From Umbilicaria muhlenbergii (taxonomy: Eukaryota > Ascomycota > Lecanoromycetes > Umbilicariales > Umbilicariaceae), in contig KK106982.1 of assembly GCA_000611775.1 (NCBI GenBank), forward strand, positions 2,030,643-2,094,642: a stretch of DNA of 64,000 nucleotides, given 5' to 3'. A model generated the notes under the pieces. The model saw nothing but the letters and a program-made list of their open reading frames with translations, did no database searches and was not told the origin of the DNA. Below, piece by piece: positions 10,933 through 26,000 of this stretch. Every line of letters starts with the position of its first letter. Position 1 is the stretch's first letter. A program made the translations under genes and the position numbers.

Positions 10933-13900
10933 TCATCTTTCATCAGTTGGGCTCAGATCATCGCGTTCTCCATCTCCCGCGAGTAGACCTCTTTCTTCGC
11001 CGCGGTCTTCTTCTCTAAGCACACCGGCACCCATCACCGGCCGATTAACCTCGGCGCTATTAAGAACATACCACAAGTCCTTCTTGGTGAGAAGACCTTG
11101 AAGAGCCCCTCGGTCGCAAAATAGCACATAGCGCAGACCCAACCTCTGAAACATATCCACAGTCAGTTGAAGACTGGCTTTGCCATTCAACGTGATGGGG
11201 GTCTGATCCATCCATGGGCGAAGATCAAGGGTTGATTGAGGGTCAGCATGGGGTTGATGAGCGAAATAAACCTTTGTTGTAGGTGGCAAATTTCTTGGCT
11301 CAGCGGCAGCAGTCTTCAAGGCGAACATAATCTCAGTCCGAGAGATATAGCCGAGAAGGATGTTGTGATCAGTATCCGAAACAACTGGAAAGCCTCGATA
11401 CGGCTGCGCAACAAGGAAGTCGTGAATGGTCTGAAAGGTATACCCACTAGCAGTAAGGACAGCAAGATCGTCTATGTTGGTCATAATTTGTGACACAGGT
11501 ACGTCAGGAACGGGAGAGTTGTCCCGATTGTCCAAAAATGGGTATTCGTTGAAATGAATCCAAGTCTCATAGATACCACGCTTGCCAAAGGCATCGCCAA
11601 CCCATTTGCTGATCATAACGGCAATCATAATCGGTAACACATATGTAAGAGCGCCCGTTAGCTCAAACATAATGACAACAATAGAAACTGTCATCCGAGT
11701 GACGCCACCAAGAGCGGACGCCGCGCCAATGATGGCATAGGTTCCTGAAGTGACACAAGGTATGTCCGGTTCACATGCAGCGAATAGCACTGCATTGGGA
11801 AAGCCCTTCTGCCACATATCCAGAACAATCCCAAGTGCTCGACCGTAAAGTGCACCAATAGCCATTGAGGGTAGAATGATGCCAGCGGGAATCTGTAGTC
11901 CAAACGTAACAGAAGCCAGAACAAAGCCCAAGGCCGCTGCAAGGAGCAGGATTGCAATGACCCCAGCGGATGCAGCACCAGTTTTGCATATACCAAACTG
12001 GTCATCGGTAACAGCTGCACATTCAGCGAACAGTGTATATACCAGCTCCGAGGACTGCGCTCGCATGAAAATGTTCGGAAAGTTGATGAGTGCCGTGACA
12101 GCTGCTACAACAATGACTTCGAAGACTGGGGTTTTTGGCACGTTGGTGGATTTGCGCCATCGTGCAATCTTCATGTTCAACTTGATGAAAGTACCACCGT
12201 AAACACCTCCAATGACACCAAGGAGAGCAAAAGGTACCATCTCGAATCCATGCCAGCCGCTCGTATACGTGACCTGGTACATGACAAGTTTACCTGTGCG
12301 GAAAGGGTTGAAAGCTTGTAAGGTGACAGCAGCGACCATGGCGCAAACGAAGCTTTGCCACATCGTCTTGTCCGGAAAATAGTACGACAGTTGCTGACTA
12401 CACTTAGCATCCAAAGGCATCGATGACAGGGTTTAACCTGGCACGACTCACTTCCAAGCTGAAGAGAACTCCTCCGATTGGGGAACCAAACGCTACCGAA
12501 ATACCAGCAGCGGCTGCCGCAGAAAGCACCTCCCGTTTCCTGGCTATGGGATCGTTAACAGGGCAAACAAAACACGTGCGTTAGAGAGTTGCATACCTTC
12601 ATTGTTATTGAGACTGGGTGACAGCTTCATCAACAGATTCGCACAACAACAAGCTACATGGACCAATGGCCCTTCTTTGCCAAGCCACAACCCTGAAGCG
12701 ACAGCGAGGCACTGAGGATCAATCAGCCATCCCATGTCCCCACGAGTTGCTCAAACGATCTTACCAAGCCCAGGGATTTTACAAGCAAAGTCCAGAATCC
12801 CATAAAGCGCCGAATTACAAAACCTCCTAATACTGTCTTGATTTCAGGTATCCCGCTATGTTTTGCGTACGGTGCATAGTCTCTGACTAGGATGCTTGCA
12901 CACATGGCAAAGAACACCTGAATGGAATGTTAAACTCTGCCTCTTCAAGGTTCCTGCCCGGGGTCCTTACCGAATATAGGACATAGAAGATATATTCCAC
13001 AACATACTTCCCACCTTTCGATCCTACGTGCAGAGCATCACTCCATGGGGTCCAGTCCTGACATTGTGCCCACTCTGCGCGGTTAGTATCATGTCTCTAC
13101 TATGAGCTTTGAACGCCATACCCTCATGGCCCCAACAACAAAACAACTTGTTGAGGTAGAATCGGCCCCCACCTGCACCAGCTTTACAGTATCCGGTCTT
13201 GAGATCTCCCAGCCAATCACTTGCAACATCAATACTGGCAGCGAGCACGCCCGAGGCCAGTCCAGTAGCAACCAACACCAGCCAGACTTGACCGGCATCT
13301 ACAAGCTGTTGCGCATACCCAAAGAGAGTTGTAGCGCGCGAGTAGAGGAGGCGCAGACGTTGACGTTCTTTCGTATACTCAAAGATCCAATCGATCGCCG
13401 TAAGATCATCGTAGCCAGCCCTCCGCCCTGGCCCCTCCGCATACCAATCTAAGGGTCCGCCATCTTTGATATCACTGAGCTGAGGGCCGCCATGATCATG
13501 ACCATTGCTTTCAGATAGTGATTGATCGGGGGTGTTCCGTGAAGTTTGCTCGCGAAGCCTGCGGGTCCGGGCATTCACAAGCTGTGGTACTGGTGTAGCT
13601 TCTCCGAGCGTGGCAATGTTTGGGGATAGAAACTTAGGTAGTGAAAGTCCAGAAGGACGTTTCTGCTTGCGCTTGAAAGAAAACCTGGTCGATATCAGCT
13701 TGCCTCTCTCTCCCTAATTCTGAGACCACTAACTTTGTGGATGATTGCTCAAGCGGATCGTCTGCTAGCAGGGCATTGTCTTGAATGTGAGCAGCTACTG
13801 GGTCGTCGGCATCACTTTCATCATCGATATTCCTGTCTGATATGACCCGATCCGACGACGAGACTCGTGGGTGGCTGGGGATACCATAAGGGTCCGTAGA

Positions 13901-13990
13901 AAAGCTGGACATTGCGTCGCATTGGAGCGATGGATTGTGACCTTGACCTTCGAGGTTGGCAATCCGGGGATAAAGAGATCGACATTGCAT
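10933..13990 (-). CDS. CLC-type chloride/proton exchanger (Gef1-like) with CBS domains
   Basis: Voltage-gated chloride channel family protein, by homology to Gef1 a Golgi or endosomal Cl-/H+ exchanger. Seven exons on the minus strand: 13990-13734, 13684-13122, 13074-12971, 12917-12765, 12711-12597, 12543-12452, 12393-10933 (914 aa if the first Met is used; Met 27 at 13912 is also possible). Introns are 47-58 bp with clear branch sites. Selectivity motifs seen: [23 protein letters not shown] (gating Glu, as in exchangers), [13 protein letters not shown], and [19 protein letters not shown]. Two CBS domains end the protein ([13 protein letters not shown] region and the [19 protein letters not shown] region). 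A polar, acidic N-terminal tail precedes the helices. It shares a very short divergent promoter with Midasin. Confidence 0.95.
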
Positions 13991-14095
13991 GCAGCCCTAC
14001 CCGCTCCGACGGCCTAACGACTTTACAAAAATTCGCGACGCCGAAAGAGTAGTCTAGTATTTTTTATAATACTATTTTCGAAAGTTCGAGCAAGT
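13991..14095. promoter_or_regulatory. 105-bp divergent promoter, CLC / Midasin
   Basis: Only 105 bp separate the outermost possible starts of two divergent genes. It contains an AT-rich stretch (near 14055-14075) with overlapping TATA-like sequence. If CLC starts at the internal Met, the gap is 183 bp. Confidence 0.5.
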
Positions 14096-17000
14096 ATGGA
14101 CTGTTCATGGGCAGATAGCCAGCTATTCTCGAACCAGCATACACTTCAGTCGCTCCCCGAGGAACTCCTCTTCACGCTTCGGCAGGGTACGAATTCACAA
14201 TACCTCGATGCGCTCGCCGTCCTAGCACTAGATGCAAGATGGACGTCCATGATATTCACCTTCTACGAGCCTCTTTTTGTTGATCTCTGTAGCAGATGGA
14301 TCTCACCTGATACCATTTCAGAACCAGTAGCTGTAGCAGCGGCGCTGGCACGGATTCTACCCTTCGCGCCACATTTGGCTAGCTATGCAGAAGAGCTCAT
14401 ATGTCGGCAGCGAGCAGGAGCTTTTCAATTCCTATGCTCGCGCAAAGCAGCACAATTGACTGAACTCTCAGAAGAAACTCTCCACGACCTTCTTCTAGCT
14501 CTCTGCCGCTTACTCTTGTTCGACAATGAGACCTTCGCGTCTGTCGTCTCCCCGGCGCAATTACAGGTCTTGCTCCAGCATCCCTGTCGATCTATCAGAT
14601 ATCTGGCCATCAGGGTGCTCTGTCTATATCTACATGCTGCAGATGCCGCGCTTGTCAGAATGGTCAGCAAATATTTGGGGAAAGAAGAGATCGAGGGCAG
14701 ATGGGAGGATACGACGATCGATTACACCTTCTTTGGTCTGTGGGAAGAAGAGCGGATCCGTGATCTTAATGGAAGGCTTTTGGAAAGTCGGAATTCTCGT
14801 CCTCTGGGAAGTTCAACACCTGCGGCAAGAAGGTTCATCAAGCCCGAAGACTATTCGCCCATGACGGCATGCATTGCGGGCGTGCTGCTGCCACGAATAG
14901 GCTGTCATACTATCCCAAAGTCATCACTCGTGATGACAGAAACAACCAATCGCAATCTGCGGTGTCTTGCAAAGGCTCTCAACAGTTCTCACGCGGTGTT
15001 AGTGACTGGCTTCGCCGGGGCTGGCAAAACAGCGCTGATACAGAGTACTGCGAATGAACTCAACAAAGCCTCCTCAATGGTAACATTGCATCTCAATGAG
15101 CAGTCGGACGCAAAGCTTCTGCTTGGCATGTATACGAGCGGCCTCAAACCCGGATCATTCAGCTGGCGTCCAGGTGTCTTAACGACTGCGGTAAAAGAAG
15201 GTCGCTGGGTCATTATCGAGGACTTGGATCGGGCGCCGATGGAGATTATCAGTGTTCTGTTACCTTTGATTGAGCGTAGACAGCTGCCTTTACCGAACCG
15301 CGGAGAAACTCTACGCCCTGCTACTGGCTTTAAGCTGATTGCTACTGTCCGGACAGCTCTCAACATGAAAGGCGAGGAAGTTATGCCAGGGAGCAACATC
15401 CTTGGCATTCGGCATTGGAAGCAGGTCTCGTTGCACATGTCTCCACACGAAGACTTACAGGAGATCGTTGAACATAAGTTCCCAGTCGTCCATGCATATC
15501 TCCCGATGATCATGAGTGTTTACAAGAGTCTTCAGGATGATTATCTCAGTGGGAGGTCAAGTGCAAAGCTTGGTAGGCTGATTGGACCACGCCATCTGCT
15601 TCGATGGTGCTCAAGACTGAAACGCCTTCTCTCGTCCGCCGGCGTTCGCTATGGGAATGAGCCAATCTCCGAAAGCACCAATGATGGCATATTCCTCGAA
15701 GCCGTTGATTCCTTCGCCGGTCAGACCCAATCCCATTCTACAAGGTCCAGCGTGGTTACACTGATTGCGCAGCATATGCACATCCCACTTGAACGAGCAG
15801 AATTTTGCTTGACACGCATTCCGAAATTTTCTACCAATGATAACGTGGTCCACGTCGGACGAGCAAGCCTTACAAAGCGTAAAGTACTTGGGCATGCTCG
15901 ACTTTCGGGCGCCGTCACTCAAGCTCGACCTTTTGCAATGGCCAGTCATGCTCTTCGTCTGTGTGAACGTGTAGGTGCTGCGATAGATATGGCAGAACCC
16001 TGTCTACTTGTAGGAGAGACCGGCACTGGTAAAACTGCTACTATCCAGCATCTTGCAGATTTGCTACATCGTCGACTAACGGTAGTCAACCTATCTCAGC
16101 AGAGTGAGGCCAGCGATCTTTTAGGCGGATACAAGCCTGTCAATATCAGGGCCCTTGCCATTCCGATGAAGGAACAGTTTGATGATTTGTTTGCCACCAC
16201 GTTCTCCCTCAAAAGGAACGAGCGGTATCTTGACATTCTTGGGAAAGCTATTGCCAAGGCGCAATGGTCTCGAGCTTTGACCTTGTGGAAGGAAGCCCTG
16301 AAGATGACCGAAGAGACGTTCGCGTCGCCAAGCTCGTCAACTCAAAGCTCTCATCAAGACAAACCCTTGAAGCGAAGAAAGATAGAGTCTCCAAAATATC
16401 AAGACCTCAAGGCCAAATGGAAAAGGTTTGAGACGGATGTGCATACTTTCGAGATGCATCTCCAAAGTGGATCAAAAGCCTTTGCCTTTTCCTTCATTGA
16501 GGGCAATATCGTCAAGGCGGCACGTAATGGAGACTGGGTACTCCTAGACGAGATCAACCTTGCCTCACCAGACACTCTCGAAAGCCTGGCTGATTTGTTT
16601 GCAAATGACAACGGAGCTGGACCATCACTGCTTCTGTCCGAAACGGGGGATGTGGAACGAATTCAGGCCCATGAAGATTTCCGCATCTTTGGCGCCATGA
16701 ATCCAGCCACAGATGTCGGCAAACGAGACCTGCCAATGAGTCTTCGTTCTAGATTCACAGAGTTCTTCGTTGAGTCTCCAGACAAAGCCCTTGATAGCCT
16801 GATACCAGTTGTCATGGCCTACTTGGGCGGCTACTGCAATGTCGATGTACGAGCGGCTCCTGATATTGCTCGACTTCACTTAGCGGTGAGGCAACTTGCG
16901 GAGGAGAACCGGCTGGTTGACGGTGCTGGCCAGAAACCACATTTCAGCCTTCGCACCCTGACAAGGACCTTAACCTATGTCACTGATATTGCACCAACGT

Positions 17001-20000
17001 ATGGACTTCGGAGAGCCCTCTTCGAGGGGTTTTCAATGAGTTATCTAACTCAGTTGAATAAAGATTCTGAACGGCTCCTTCTGCCATTGATTGACCAACA
17101 CTTGCTTAGTTCCCAGAAGAATGCTCGAGCAATCATCCAACAAATTCCACGTGCGCCTAAGACGGACAAAGAGTATGTTCAATTTAGACAGTACTGGGTT
17201 GCGCAGGGCGCATTTCCAATTCAAGAACAATCCCATTATATCATTACTCCCTTTGTCGAGCGAAATCTACTCAATCTTGTCCGAGCAATATCTACACGCC
17301 GTTTTCCTGTCCTGCTGCAAGGCCCAACCTCTGCAGGGAAGACCAGCATGATCGAGTACTTAGCAAAGATATCCGGTAATAAGTTTATCCGGATCAATAA
17401 TCACGAACACACCGACCTTCAAGAGTACCTGGGGACCTACGTCTCTGGTGCTGACGGACAACTCCGGTACGAGGAAGGCATACTCGTCCATGCGCTTCGA
17501 GAAGGGTACTGGATTGTCTTGGATGAGCTCAATCTGGCTCCTACCGATGTCCTAGAAGCCCTGAACCGACTACTAGACGATAATCGAGAGCTCCTTCTTC
17601 CCGAGACGCAGCAAATCGTGCGCCCACATGAAAATTTCATGCTATTCGCAACCCAAAACCCCCCAGGCTTATACGGTGGGCGTAAGGTACTCTCCCGTGC
17701 CTTTCGAAACCGTTTTCTCGAGCTTCATTTTGACGACATACCGGAAGACGAGCTAGAGACCATCCTCCGCGAAAGAAGTCAAATCGCTCCGTCCTTCTGC
17801 ACAAAGATTGTAGCTGTGTACAAACGTCTATCGATACTTCGCCAGTCCAGTCGACTATTTGAGCAGAGGAATAGTTTCGCCACGCTGCGAGATCTGTTCC
17901 GCTGGGCGCTGCGGGATGCGGATGACCGCACACAGCTTGCCAACAACGGTTTCATGCTATTGGCTGAGCGGGTACGAAAGCTTGAAGAGCGGCTTGCTGT
18001 AAAACAAGTCATTGAAGAAATCCTGAAAGTCAAGGTAGATGAGGATGCACTATACGACGCGGTGCAGATATCCGAGCCTGTCGTTCCCAACAGCACGTCA
18101 GCAGTTCAACACGTAGTCTGGACTCGCAGCATGCGACGGCTCTACGTCCTGGTGACTCAAGCTCTGAAGAATAACGAGCCTGTCTTGCTGGTTGGAGAGA
18201 CTGGCTGTGGAAAAACAACGATATGCCAGGTTATAGCGGAAGTCTTGCGCACTCAACTGCATATCGTCAACGCTCATCAGAACACCGAAACCGGTGACCT
18301 TATCGGCGCGCAGCGTCCCATACGCAATAGAACTACTGTGGAAGCACAGCTAACCCAAGACCTTAAGACGTTGTTCTCGAGTCACCTTGGACTTGCAATC
18401 GAACCTGGAGAAGATCTTTCAAGTCTGCTGCAGGCCTATGCTGATTTGGAGCCCGATGTGGTTGCTAGGTGCCCAACTGATCTGTGCCAACGCATTACGC
18501 AAGGGAAGACAAAATCGAAGGCCTTGTTCGAATGGTCCGATGGAAGCCTTGTCCAAGCGATGAGAGCAGGCCAACACTTTCTACTGGACGAAATATCTCT
18601 TGCTGATGACTCGGTATTGGAACGCTTGAACAGTGTCCTTGAGCCTGGGCGGGCACTGCTGCTCGCAGAGAAAGGCACTGAAGATACCCAAGTGATTGCC
18701 TCAGACGGCTTTCAGTTCCTCGCAACGATGAATCCAGGTGGAGATTATGGCAAGAAGGAGCTTTCCCCAGCGCTACGCAACCGTTTCACTGAAATTTGGG
18801 TTCCGTCTTTGTCTGATAGCGAGGAAATGCTGAAAATAGCTCAGGCAAAGCTAACGCAACCAGTTGCTGCATTTGCAGACGGCATGGTGGCTTTTGCCAC
18901 ATGGTTTGGTGGGAAGTACGATCAGTCGAACCCGTCTTCTACCTCCATTCGTGAGCTTTTGGCATGGGTCGAGTTCGTGAATACATACCATAGCGGAGAC
19001 CGCTATTTTGCGCTTCTGCACGGCGCAGCCATGGTGTATATTGATGGCTTAGGAGCGAACCCTGCAGCAAAGCTTGCCATTGCAGAGAACGCAGTCACTA
19101 GGGAGCGGGACACCTGTCTCGCGAAATTGGGCGAGTTTTTCAATTACGACATGGCAGCACTGTATCACAAGGAATTAGGCCTCCATGTCAGCGATCAGTG
19201 CTTTTCGATAGGCCCTTTCGCGTTGAAGAGGTCCCCTATTGCTGCACAAGATGCCCGCTTTAGCATGCAAGCCCCAACCACTACGGCCAACGCCATGAGA
19301 ATCATCCGTGCCTTACAGCTGAATAAACCCATCTTATTGGAGGGCAGTCCCGGGGTGGGGAAGACGACACTCGTTGCTGCACTTGCTCAGGCGGTTGGGA
19401 TCCCCCTCACACGCATGAATCTATCAGAGCAGACAGATCTCATGGATCTTTTCGGCTCTGATGTTCCCGTAGAGGGAACAGACGCGGGTATTTTCGCCTG
19501 GCGGGATGCTCCCTTCCTTCAAGCAATGCAAAAGGGAGAATGGGTCTTACTTGACGAGATGAACTTGGCTTCGCAATCGGTCCTCGAGGGACTAAACGCA
19601 TGTCTAGATCACCGTGGCCAGGTATATGTGTCTGAGCTTGACCAGACATTCAAACGGCACCCTGATTTCAGGTTGTTTGCTGCGCAAAACCCCCATCACC
19701 AAGGTGGAGGCCGGAAAGGCTTGCCCGCTTCGTTCGTAAATCGATTTACCGTTGTTTATGCTGATACTTTTGCATCTAGTGATCTGCTTACCATCTGCAA
19801 ACAGAACTTTCCAGACTATCCTACTGACGAGATACGATTACTAACAGGCTGTGTATCAGCAGTGCATCTGGCGCTCCAGCAGGACCGCCGAATTGGGGCG
19901 CGCGGCAGTCCTTGGGAATTTAACTTGCGTGATATCCTTCGATGGCTTCACTTGCTGACCTCTCGCCAATCAGTACTACCGGCATTTTGTGCAGCTGATT

Positions 20001-23000
20001 ATCAGGATCTTCTTTTCTTACAACGATTCAGGACTGCTGAAGACAAGCATGCTGTATCTGCTATACTCGAGCAATATTTAATCCAGATAGCTCGTCACGA
20101 TAGGTATTTCAGAAACATCAGCCGTGAAACCCTTCAGGTAGGTCTCGCTGTGCTACGAAGGAATAGTTTGACGCAACCAAACCACACAACGGACCTCTAT
20201 GGCTCACACAAGAATATACCGATTATGGAATCGGTCATGCTATGTTTACAGCATAACTGGCCATGTTTACTTGTTGGTCAGTCTGGTTCAGGGAAGACAA
20301 ACATCATCAGACAGCTGGCAGTCGCCGTTGGCGCTGAGCTTGTCGAGTTTTCTCTGAACCCCGACATGGATACTATGGATCTGGTCGGCGGCTACGAGCA
20401 ACTTGATCCTTTACGGCGAGTTTCGAACTTTGTTGACAAATTACAGTCTGTTGTTTCTGATATGACAGTCATGCTGTCCGCGTCTTCAACCGTACCAGGT
20501 GAGGCCGTACACATCCTCGAGGAAATCAGTCACCCGGGATCGACAGATTTTGATGTGTTGCGCGAGCTATTGACCGCACTAATGCAGACTCATTCATCAG
20601 CAGATCTTGCTAGTCTAACAGAAGAGTGCGAGAGCATCCTGAAAAGCCCTCTTGCTGACACTGGGGCTCGATTTGGATGGATTGATGGCATCCTTGTTAA
20701 AGCTATGGAGCAGGGAAAGTGGCTTGTCCTCGATAATGCAAACTTATGTAGCTCCTCAGTACTTGACAGGCTAAACCCCCTATTGGAGCCCAACGGCTTT
20801 CTCAGTATCAACGAGCATCGCTCAGCTGATGGCACTGCCAAAATTGTGAAACCACATCCGCATTTCAGGCTCTTTCTAACGATGGACCCTCGCCACGGGG
20901 AGCTCTCACGAGCGATGAGAAACAGGTCAATCGAAATCTTCATCCCGCCACCCGAGCCATCAGAGGTGCGCAAGGTGTCGCCGTTCTCCTTCGAATCCTC
21001 TATTTCCCGTTTCATATCATTCCAAGACATTGAGTGGCCCAACTCCGACGATACCTCTTTGTTCCAGCTAGCCTCGACGTGCTTTGATCATCTCTCTTTC
21101 TGTGATATCGAACTGGGTCAACGCTGGTACGCGCAGGTGAACAAGGGTTTGCTTCAAACCACTTCGCCTGGGCAAAGCATACTTTTCTCAGTATCTAATA
21201 TATATTTTCGACTATCCAAAATTCATGAATGGCTCGTAAATAATATAAGGAAGCTGTCTGAGAAAGGCGCTATGGCAGCGGTCCTAGGATCGGATTTTGT
21301 TGATGCGCAGGTCAGTCGATATGCTAAGGCAAAGCGTGGAGGTCTCTTTGCTGATAGATGTATATACTCTATAGACAGTTCATCCACTCAATAATCCTGC
21401 CATCCTCAGACTCATTCCTGAACCCAATGTCCAAGCCGAATCTTATGGGCTCGCTGCACTTCTAGAGTTGTCAATAGACCTCTGCTTCCTCGAACAGCGC
21501 CTTGGAGCTGTCTACAACGGCACCAGTGGCAAAATGCCTTCGCAAAAGTCCCGATTGGAGAGGTCCATCGCCTCTGACCGCGTGCTCAGCTTCTCAAAGG
21601 ACTCGACGCAACAATTAGCAAAATTTCTGGAATCTATGCTTCGACTTACAGGTCAAGTAATAGACAAGCTGGCCATCAAGAAGCCCGTCGGACCGGTAAG
21701 CTGATTACCAGCCCGCTTAGTAGCTTTTTGCTGATGTGGTCTCAGATTGCTGTCAATTTCACAAAAGAAATGATATCTTACCAACGCGATATGTTTGACC
21801 TTGGAGACTCATCGGACTTTGACGATGGTGTCTTCCAAGTCTACCTGAGCGTTGGGAGGTCCATGATTGAAAATATCGGAGGAGAAGCAGCGCTGCAACC
21901 TTTTGTGGCGGCCATAGCTGAGGGCCTGAATTATTTCAATGCATCTTGGCGGTTATCTACCGGTCTCCGAATGGAGGCCTTATGGGCTGTCTTTCGACCT
22001 CCTACAGCGGCCGACCTACAGCAGCTGAAGGCAATATTACAGATTGAAGGGCTTGCAGACCGGTTCGATGCCCTGGGTTGGAAATCAGGAAAGTCGATTG
22101 AGCAGCTTTACTCAATGCAGAAATCTATAATACGGACCTTGCCCGCGATTCGATCATCTGCTTCGGACTTTGTTACGAATTTTTCTGTAAGAGTAAAGTA
22201 CAACGCTATATAGACAGTGCTGACAGGTGCACAGGAGGTTGACAGAGCGCTCCATGATCTCGAGAGTAGCTTCAACTCAATGACAATCGCCAGATATCCC
22301 TATTTTCAGGAAGCATTCGAGGCATTGTGCCAGTACCAAGCGTTAAATCAGCTCAATGGGTCGTTCGATGAAGTTTCTCTGTTGAACTTGCTTGCAAACC
22401 GTCCAACAAGGTCGATGTTTGCCCTTGAAGGGTGCAGTACTGGAGCGGGCCTCATCGCCCGCATTCAGAGACTCACTGGTACCAAAGTCACTAACTCGAC
22501 ATTGGTGCCAATGCAGAACACCTTACCCGTCTTACTAATTCAGAAGCTGTAAATCTCTAATTTTTCGCGCCTCTGAAACTGCAATATCTGCTTACATTTC
22601 ATGTAGATCGAATGTTGGCCACGTCTCGTTAGGACAGCTGGATCTCCTCCGTGACGAGATCGATGTTCTTGCGCCACATGTTGTCAGTACATGTGCTAGG
22701 ATTTCCGAAAATCAATTGCACGTGCTTAACACAGTTCTATATGGGCTGCATGCGGAGGTCAGTCAAGCACTAAAAGATATCAAGATGACCCCCGCTTAGT
22801 CCTTACAGATTTACGAGGCTCATGAGCACTATCTTCAACCACAATCAATGATCTCATGGAGAGAAACTCATATAAGATTTCCACAATCATTAAAGGACGT
22901 CAAAGCCGCCCAGAGACTGCCAGACATGAATCTAAAGCCAGGGGTGCCCGGTATCGACCCATTCCGCAGCGTACTTGAGGACTATCTTACTCCTTCCCTC

Positions 23001-26000
23001 TTACATATAAGCAGAATCCCTTACGAGGAAGACGCTGAACTCTGCCACACAGCTGCAGCTTGGGTACACTTCTTCACTGGTTGCTTGTATCTTTATGTTC
23101 CTGATCGGGCGTTTGATCCTGCACTTAAGCCACTTGTCGAGAGACAACGTCATCAAAAAAGGAGAACGGAGTTGAACACCAAGCTCAAGGCTCTTCGGCA
23201 GGTCGAGAGGTCCTCAAGCGGTCAAGCCACCAACCTGCGATGCTATCTCTTAGAACAGGATTTACTGACTTTAGGGGATGAGCCACGAGCACACTCGATC
23301 GCTCGACCTGATGTATCGGAGCTAGGGCAATTGCAGGGCGAATTCATAAGTATTCTGAGTTCAATAGTTAGAAGATCTCCCAATGCTTCAACGCTGCGTT
23401 CTATCTTCCAGGGCGACCAAGCTGCCTGCCAAGACATCGCGCTCCTCAGCCTAAATATCTCCCAGGCCATCTCTCGGCTCTCTGGCGGATTTCGGGCTTA
23501 TAGCGACCTCACTCAACCGGCTATAGGTTTACTGCAAGGCCTAGATGTTGGGCTTCGTCTGGCTACTATGGGAAGCACGGAAGCGCGCGTCTCAGCCAGT
23601 ACGCTTCGTCATGTGCATGACTTGATCCCGTTTCTCGGTGGGCGGCCTACTCGGCTGGAGCGGACTACCATAGAAGATATCAACGCTGAAGGTGCTCGTG
23701 GCTTCGATCACCGTTCAACGTACCTCAAGGCTGTAGCGCTGGCTTATAGTGTCGATCCAAGTTCAGTCTCCACTGATAGCCCTCGGAGGGTCATTTTGGA
23801 AGTCTTTCATGGCTTTTACGAAAACTGGAAGAAGCAGCTCGAGAATGATCAGGAACAGGCCGCCACCAAGTCCTCGTTGTATCGGTACCGTGGAAGTGAG
23901 GGAGATAATCTCGAAGCAGACGAACAAGACTTCCTAGAGCTGTTCCCAGACTATGATACGGCCGCAGTTGAGAAGACGAAAAGCCCCAGGAAGCCTAGTG
24001 AAGATCCCCAGGCATTGGCTCGTGAGCTCGCAACCTATCAAAGAGACATCTTCGATGGCGAGCAGACATCCTCGGACTTGCTTCTTGATATGATTCAAAA
24101 ATCGTCAAGTAAAGTTTCAGCTGCCTGGAAGACCACAGCCGGAACATCTAGATTCCAAATCCCAACAGAGAACTTGTTGCCTGGTGTCATCCTAGTTTTA
24201 GGATCGACGGTGGATTCACTGCAGGGAGGAATGGGCCTCCAAGAATCGTACAATTTCTACACGAGCCCAAACATGGCCGAAGCTAAGAATGTAATCGCAT
24301 TGGTACGAAAGATACAAAGTAGGTTCCTCGAACTCAAGAACGCTTGGCCAGAGCATGCCACCTTGGATGACGTTATCCGGACCTGCGACGAGCTGTTAAC
24401 ATTCCAGCACACCGAGCCAGTTGCCAAGATGTTGACGAAAGCGGAAAAATTGCACAGCTATGTACATGAGTGGCAAGTAGTGGCAAGTCGAGAATACTCT
24501 GCACTCACAATATATGACGAGCTCACGTCTTTGCTTGTGTCATGGCGCCGTCTAGAGCTTTCCACGTGGGCCAGACTTCTGGATATGGAGGACCGAAAGT
24601 GTATTGAGGATGCTCGGTCTTGGTGGTTCGTGGCCTATGAAGTTATCTTAGCAGCGCCTTTGTCAATGGCCAATCTACACGAAGACCTCAACAAGCATGC
24701 TGAGCACCTCCTGACGACGCTGGGAGACTTCCTTGGAATGACGCTCATGGGCCAGTATTCAGAACGTCTGCGCTTGATCGGACAGTTTAAAGACCACCTG
24801 GGCCTAATGATACAGGAGGTGCCGTCACTGGAAGTAGTGCATCGTGCACTGGTCAACTTCTTGGGCTTCTATACTCGTTTCGAGAAAACCATACATGAAC
24901 TGTTGCGGACCGGTAGACAAAAGCTTGAGAAAGACATGAAGGAATTATTGCTGTTAGCTAGCTGGAAGGACACGAACATCAACGCCTTACGGGATAGTGC
25001 GAAACGATCACATCACAAGCTCTTCAAAGTCATTCGTAAATATCGTTCCTTGTTGGCGCAGCCTGCGGAGAATGTGATCAGACAGGGATTGCCGGATTCA
25101 GCAGATGCCCCAACTCTGCTTTCGAGAACAAGAGACAGCCTTCTCATTCCTACTATGGACCAGTCTGCAAACCAGACATGTCAGCAGTTCGTCGAGGATT
25201 GGTCATCAAAACCCACTAGGTTCACCAACCCTCTGATCACGGCTTCGAGCATGGTTCGTATGAGTGAAATGCCAGATTCCGCAATTGATGGCGCAATGTA
25301 CTTGGAGTCATTCACCTCCAATCTCGTAGAGACCACCAAGGCACTGCAGAAGTTGACGCCTTCGGTGCTGACAAAGGAAAACACTGACGAGGTCAAGCAT
25401 CTCAAAAGTCGAAAGCGAAAAGTATTTGCCGACACTCTTAAAGAGATGCGGCAGATGGGATTCAGATCCAATATCGGCTCAGATCTATTGGCTAAGCAAG
25501 CATCGTTACCCATTGTACTTACAAACACAACAACAATCGATAACAAAAAATATGCCTGCGACTCGCCCGCCGTGGAATACTACTTTCACAAGGTGTTGGA
25601 TCTCATGCCACACATACGAGAGGCTTCTAGGAAGCACTCGGAAGAATTGACGAGCGTAGAGGTAGCTCGAAGTGTCGGCTACTTAGAAGGGATGCTTGTC
25701 CTTGCTTTGAAACAGAGGTCTGTTCTATTGTCGGCTCAAGAAAACTTGCATTCTTTGAGTCTAACAACGGTGGGAATCCAAAATCTATGGAGGCATGACA
25801 GATACAGTTTGCTGAAAAGCCATGTATCGACGCAAGTGGCTTACAAGGAACTCGAGACCACGATCAGATGGCTCATGTGTATGATTAATGTCGGTAATAC
25901 CATAATTCGGACGCACAACAAGCTCGGAAAGACTGATACATCAGCTGTGGTTGATAATCTTACGTTATGGGAGGCAAAATTCGCCGCTTTACTCAAAGCT

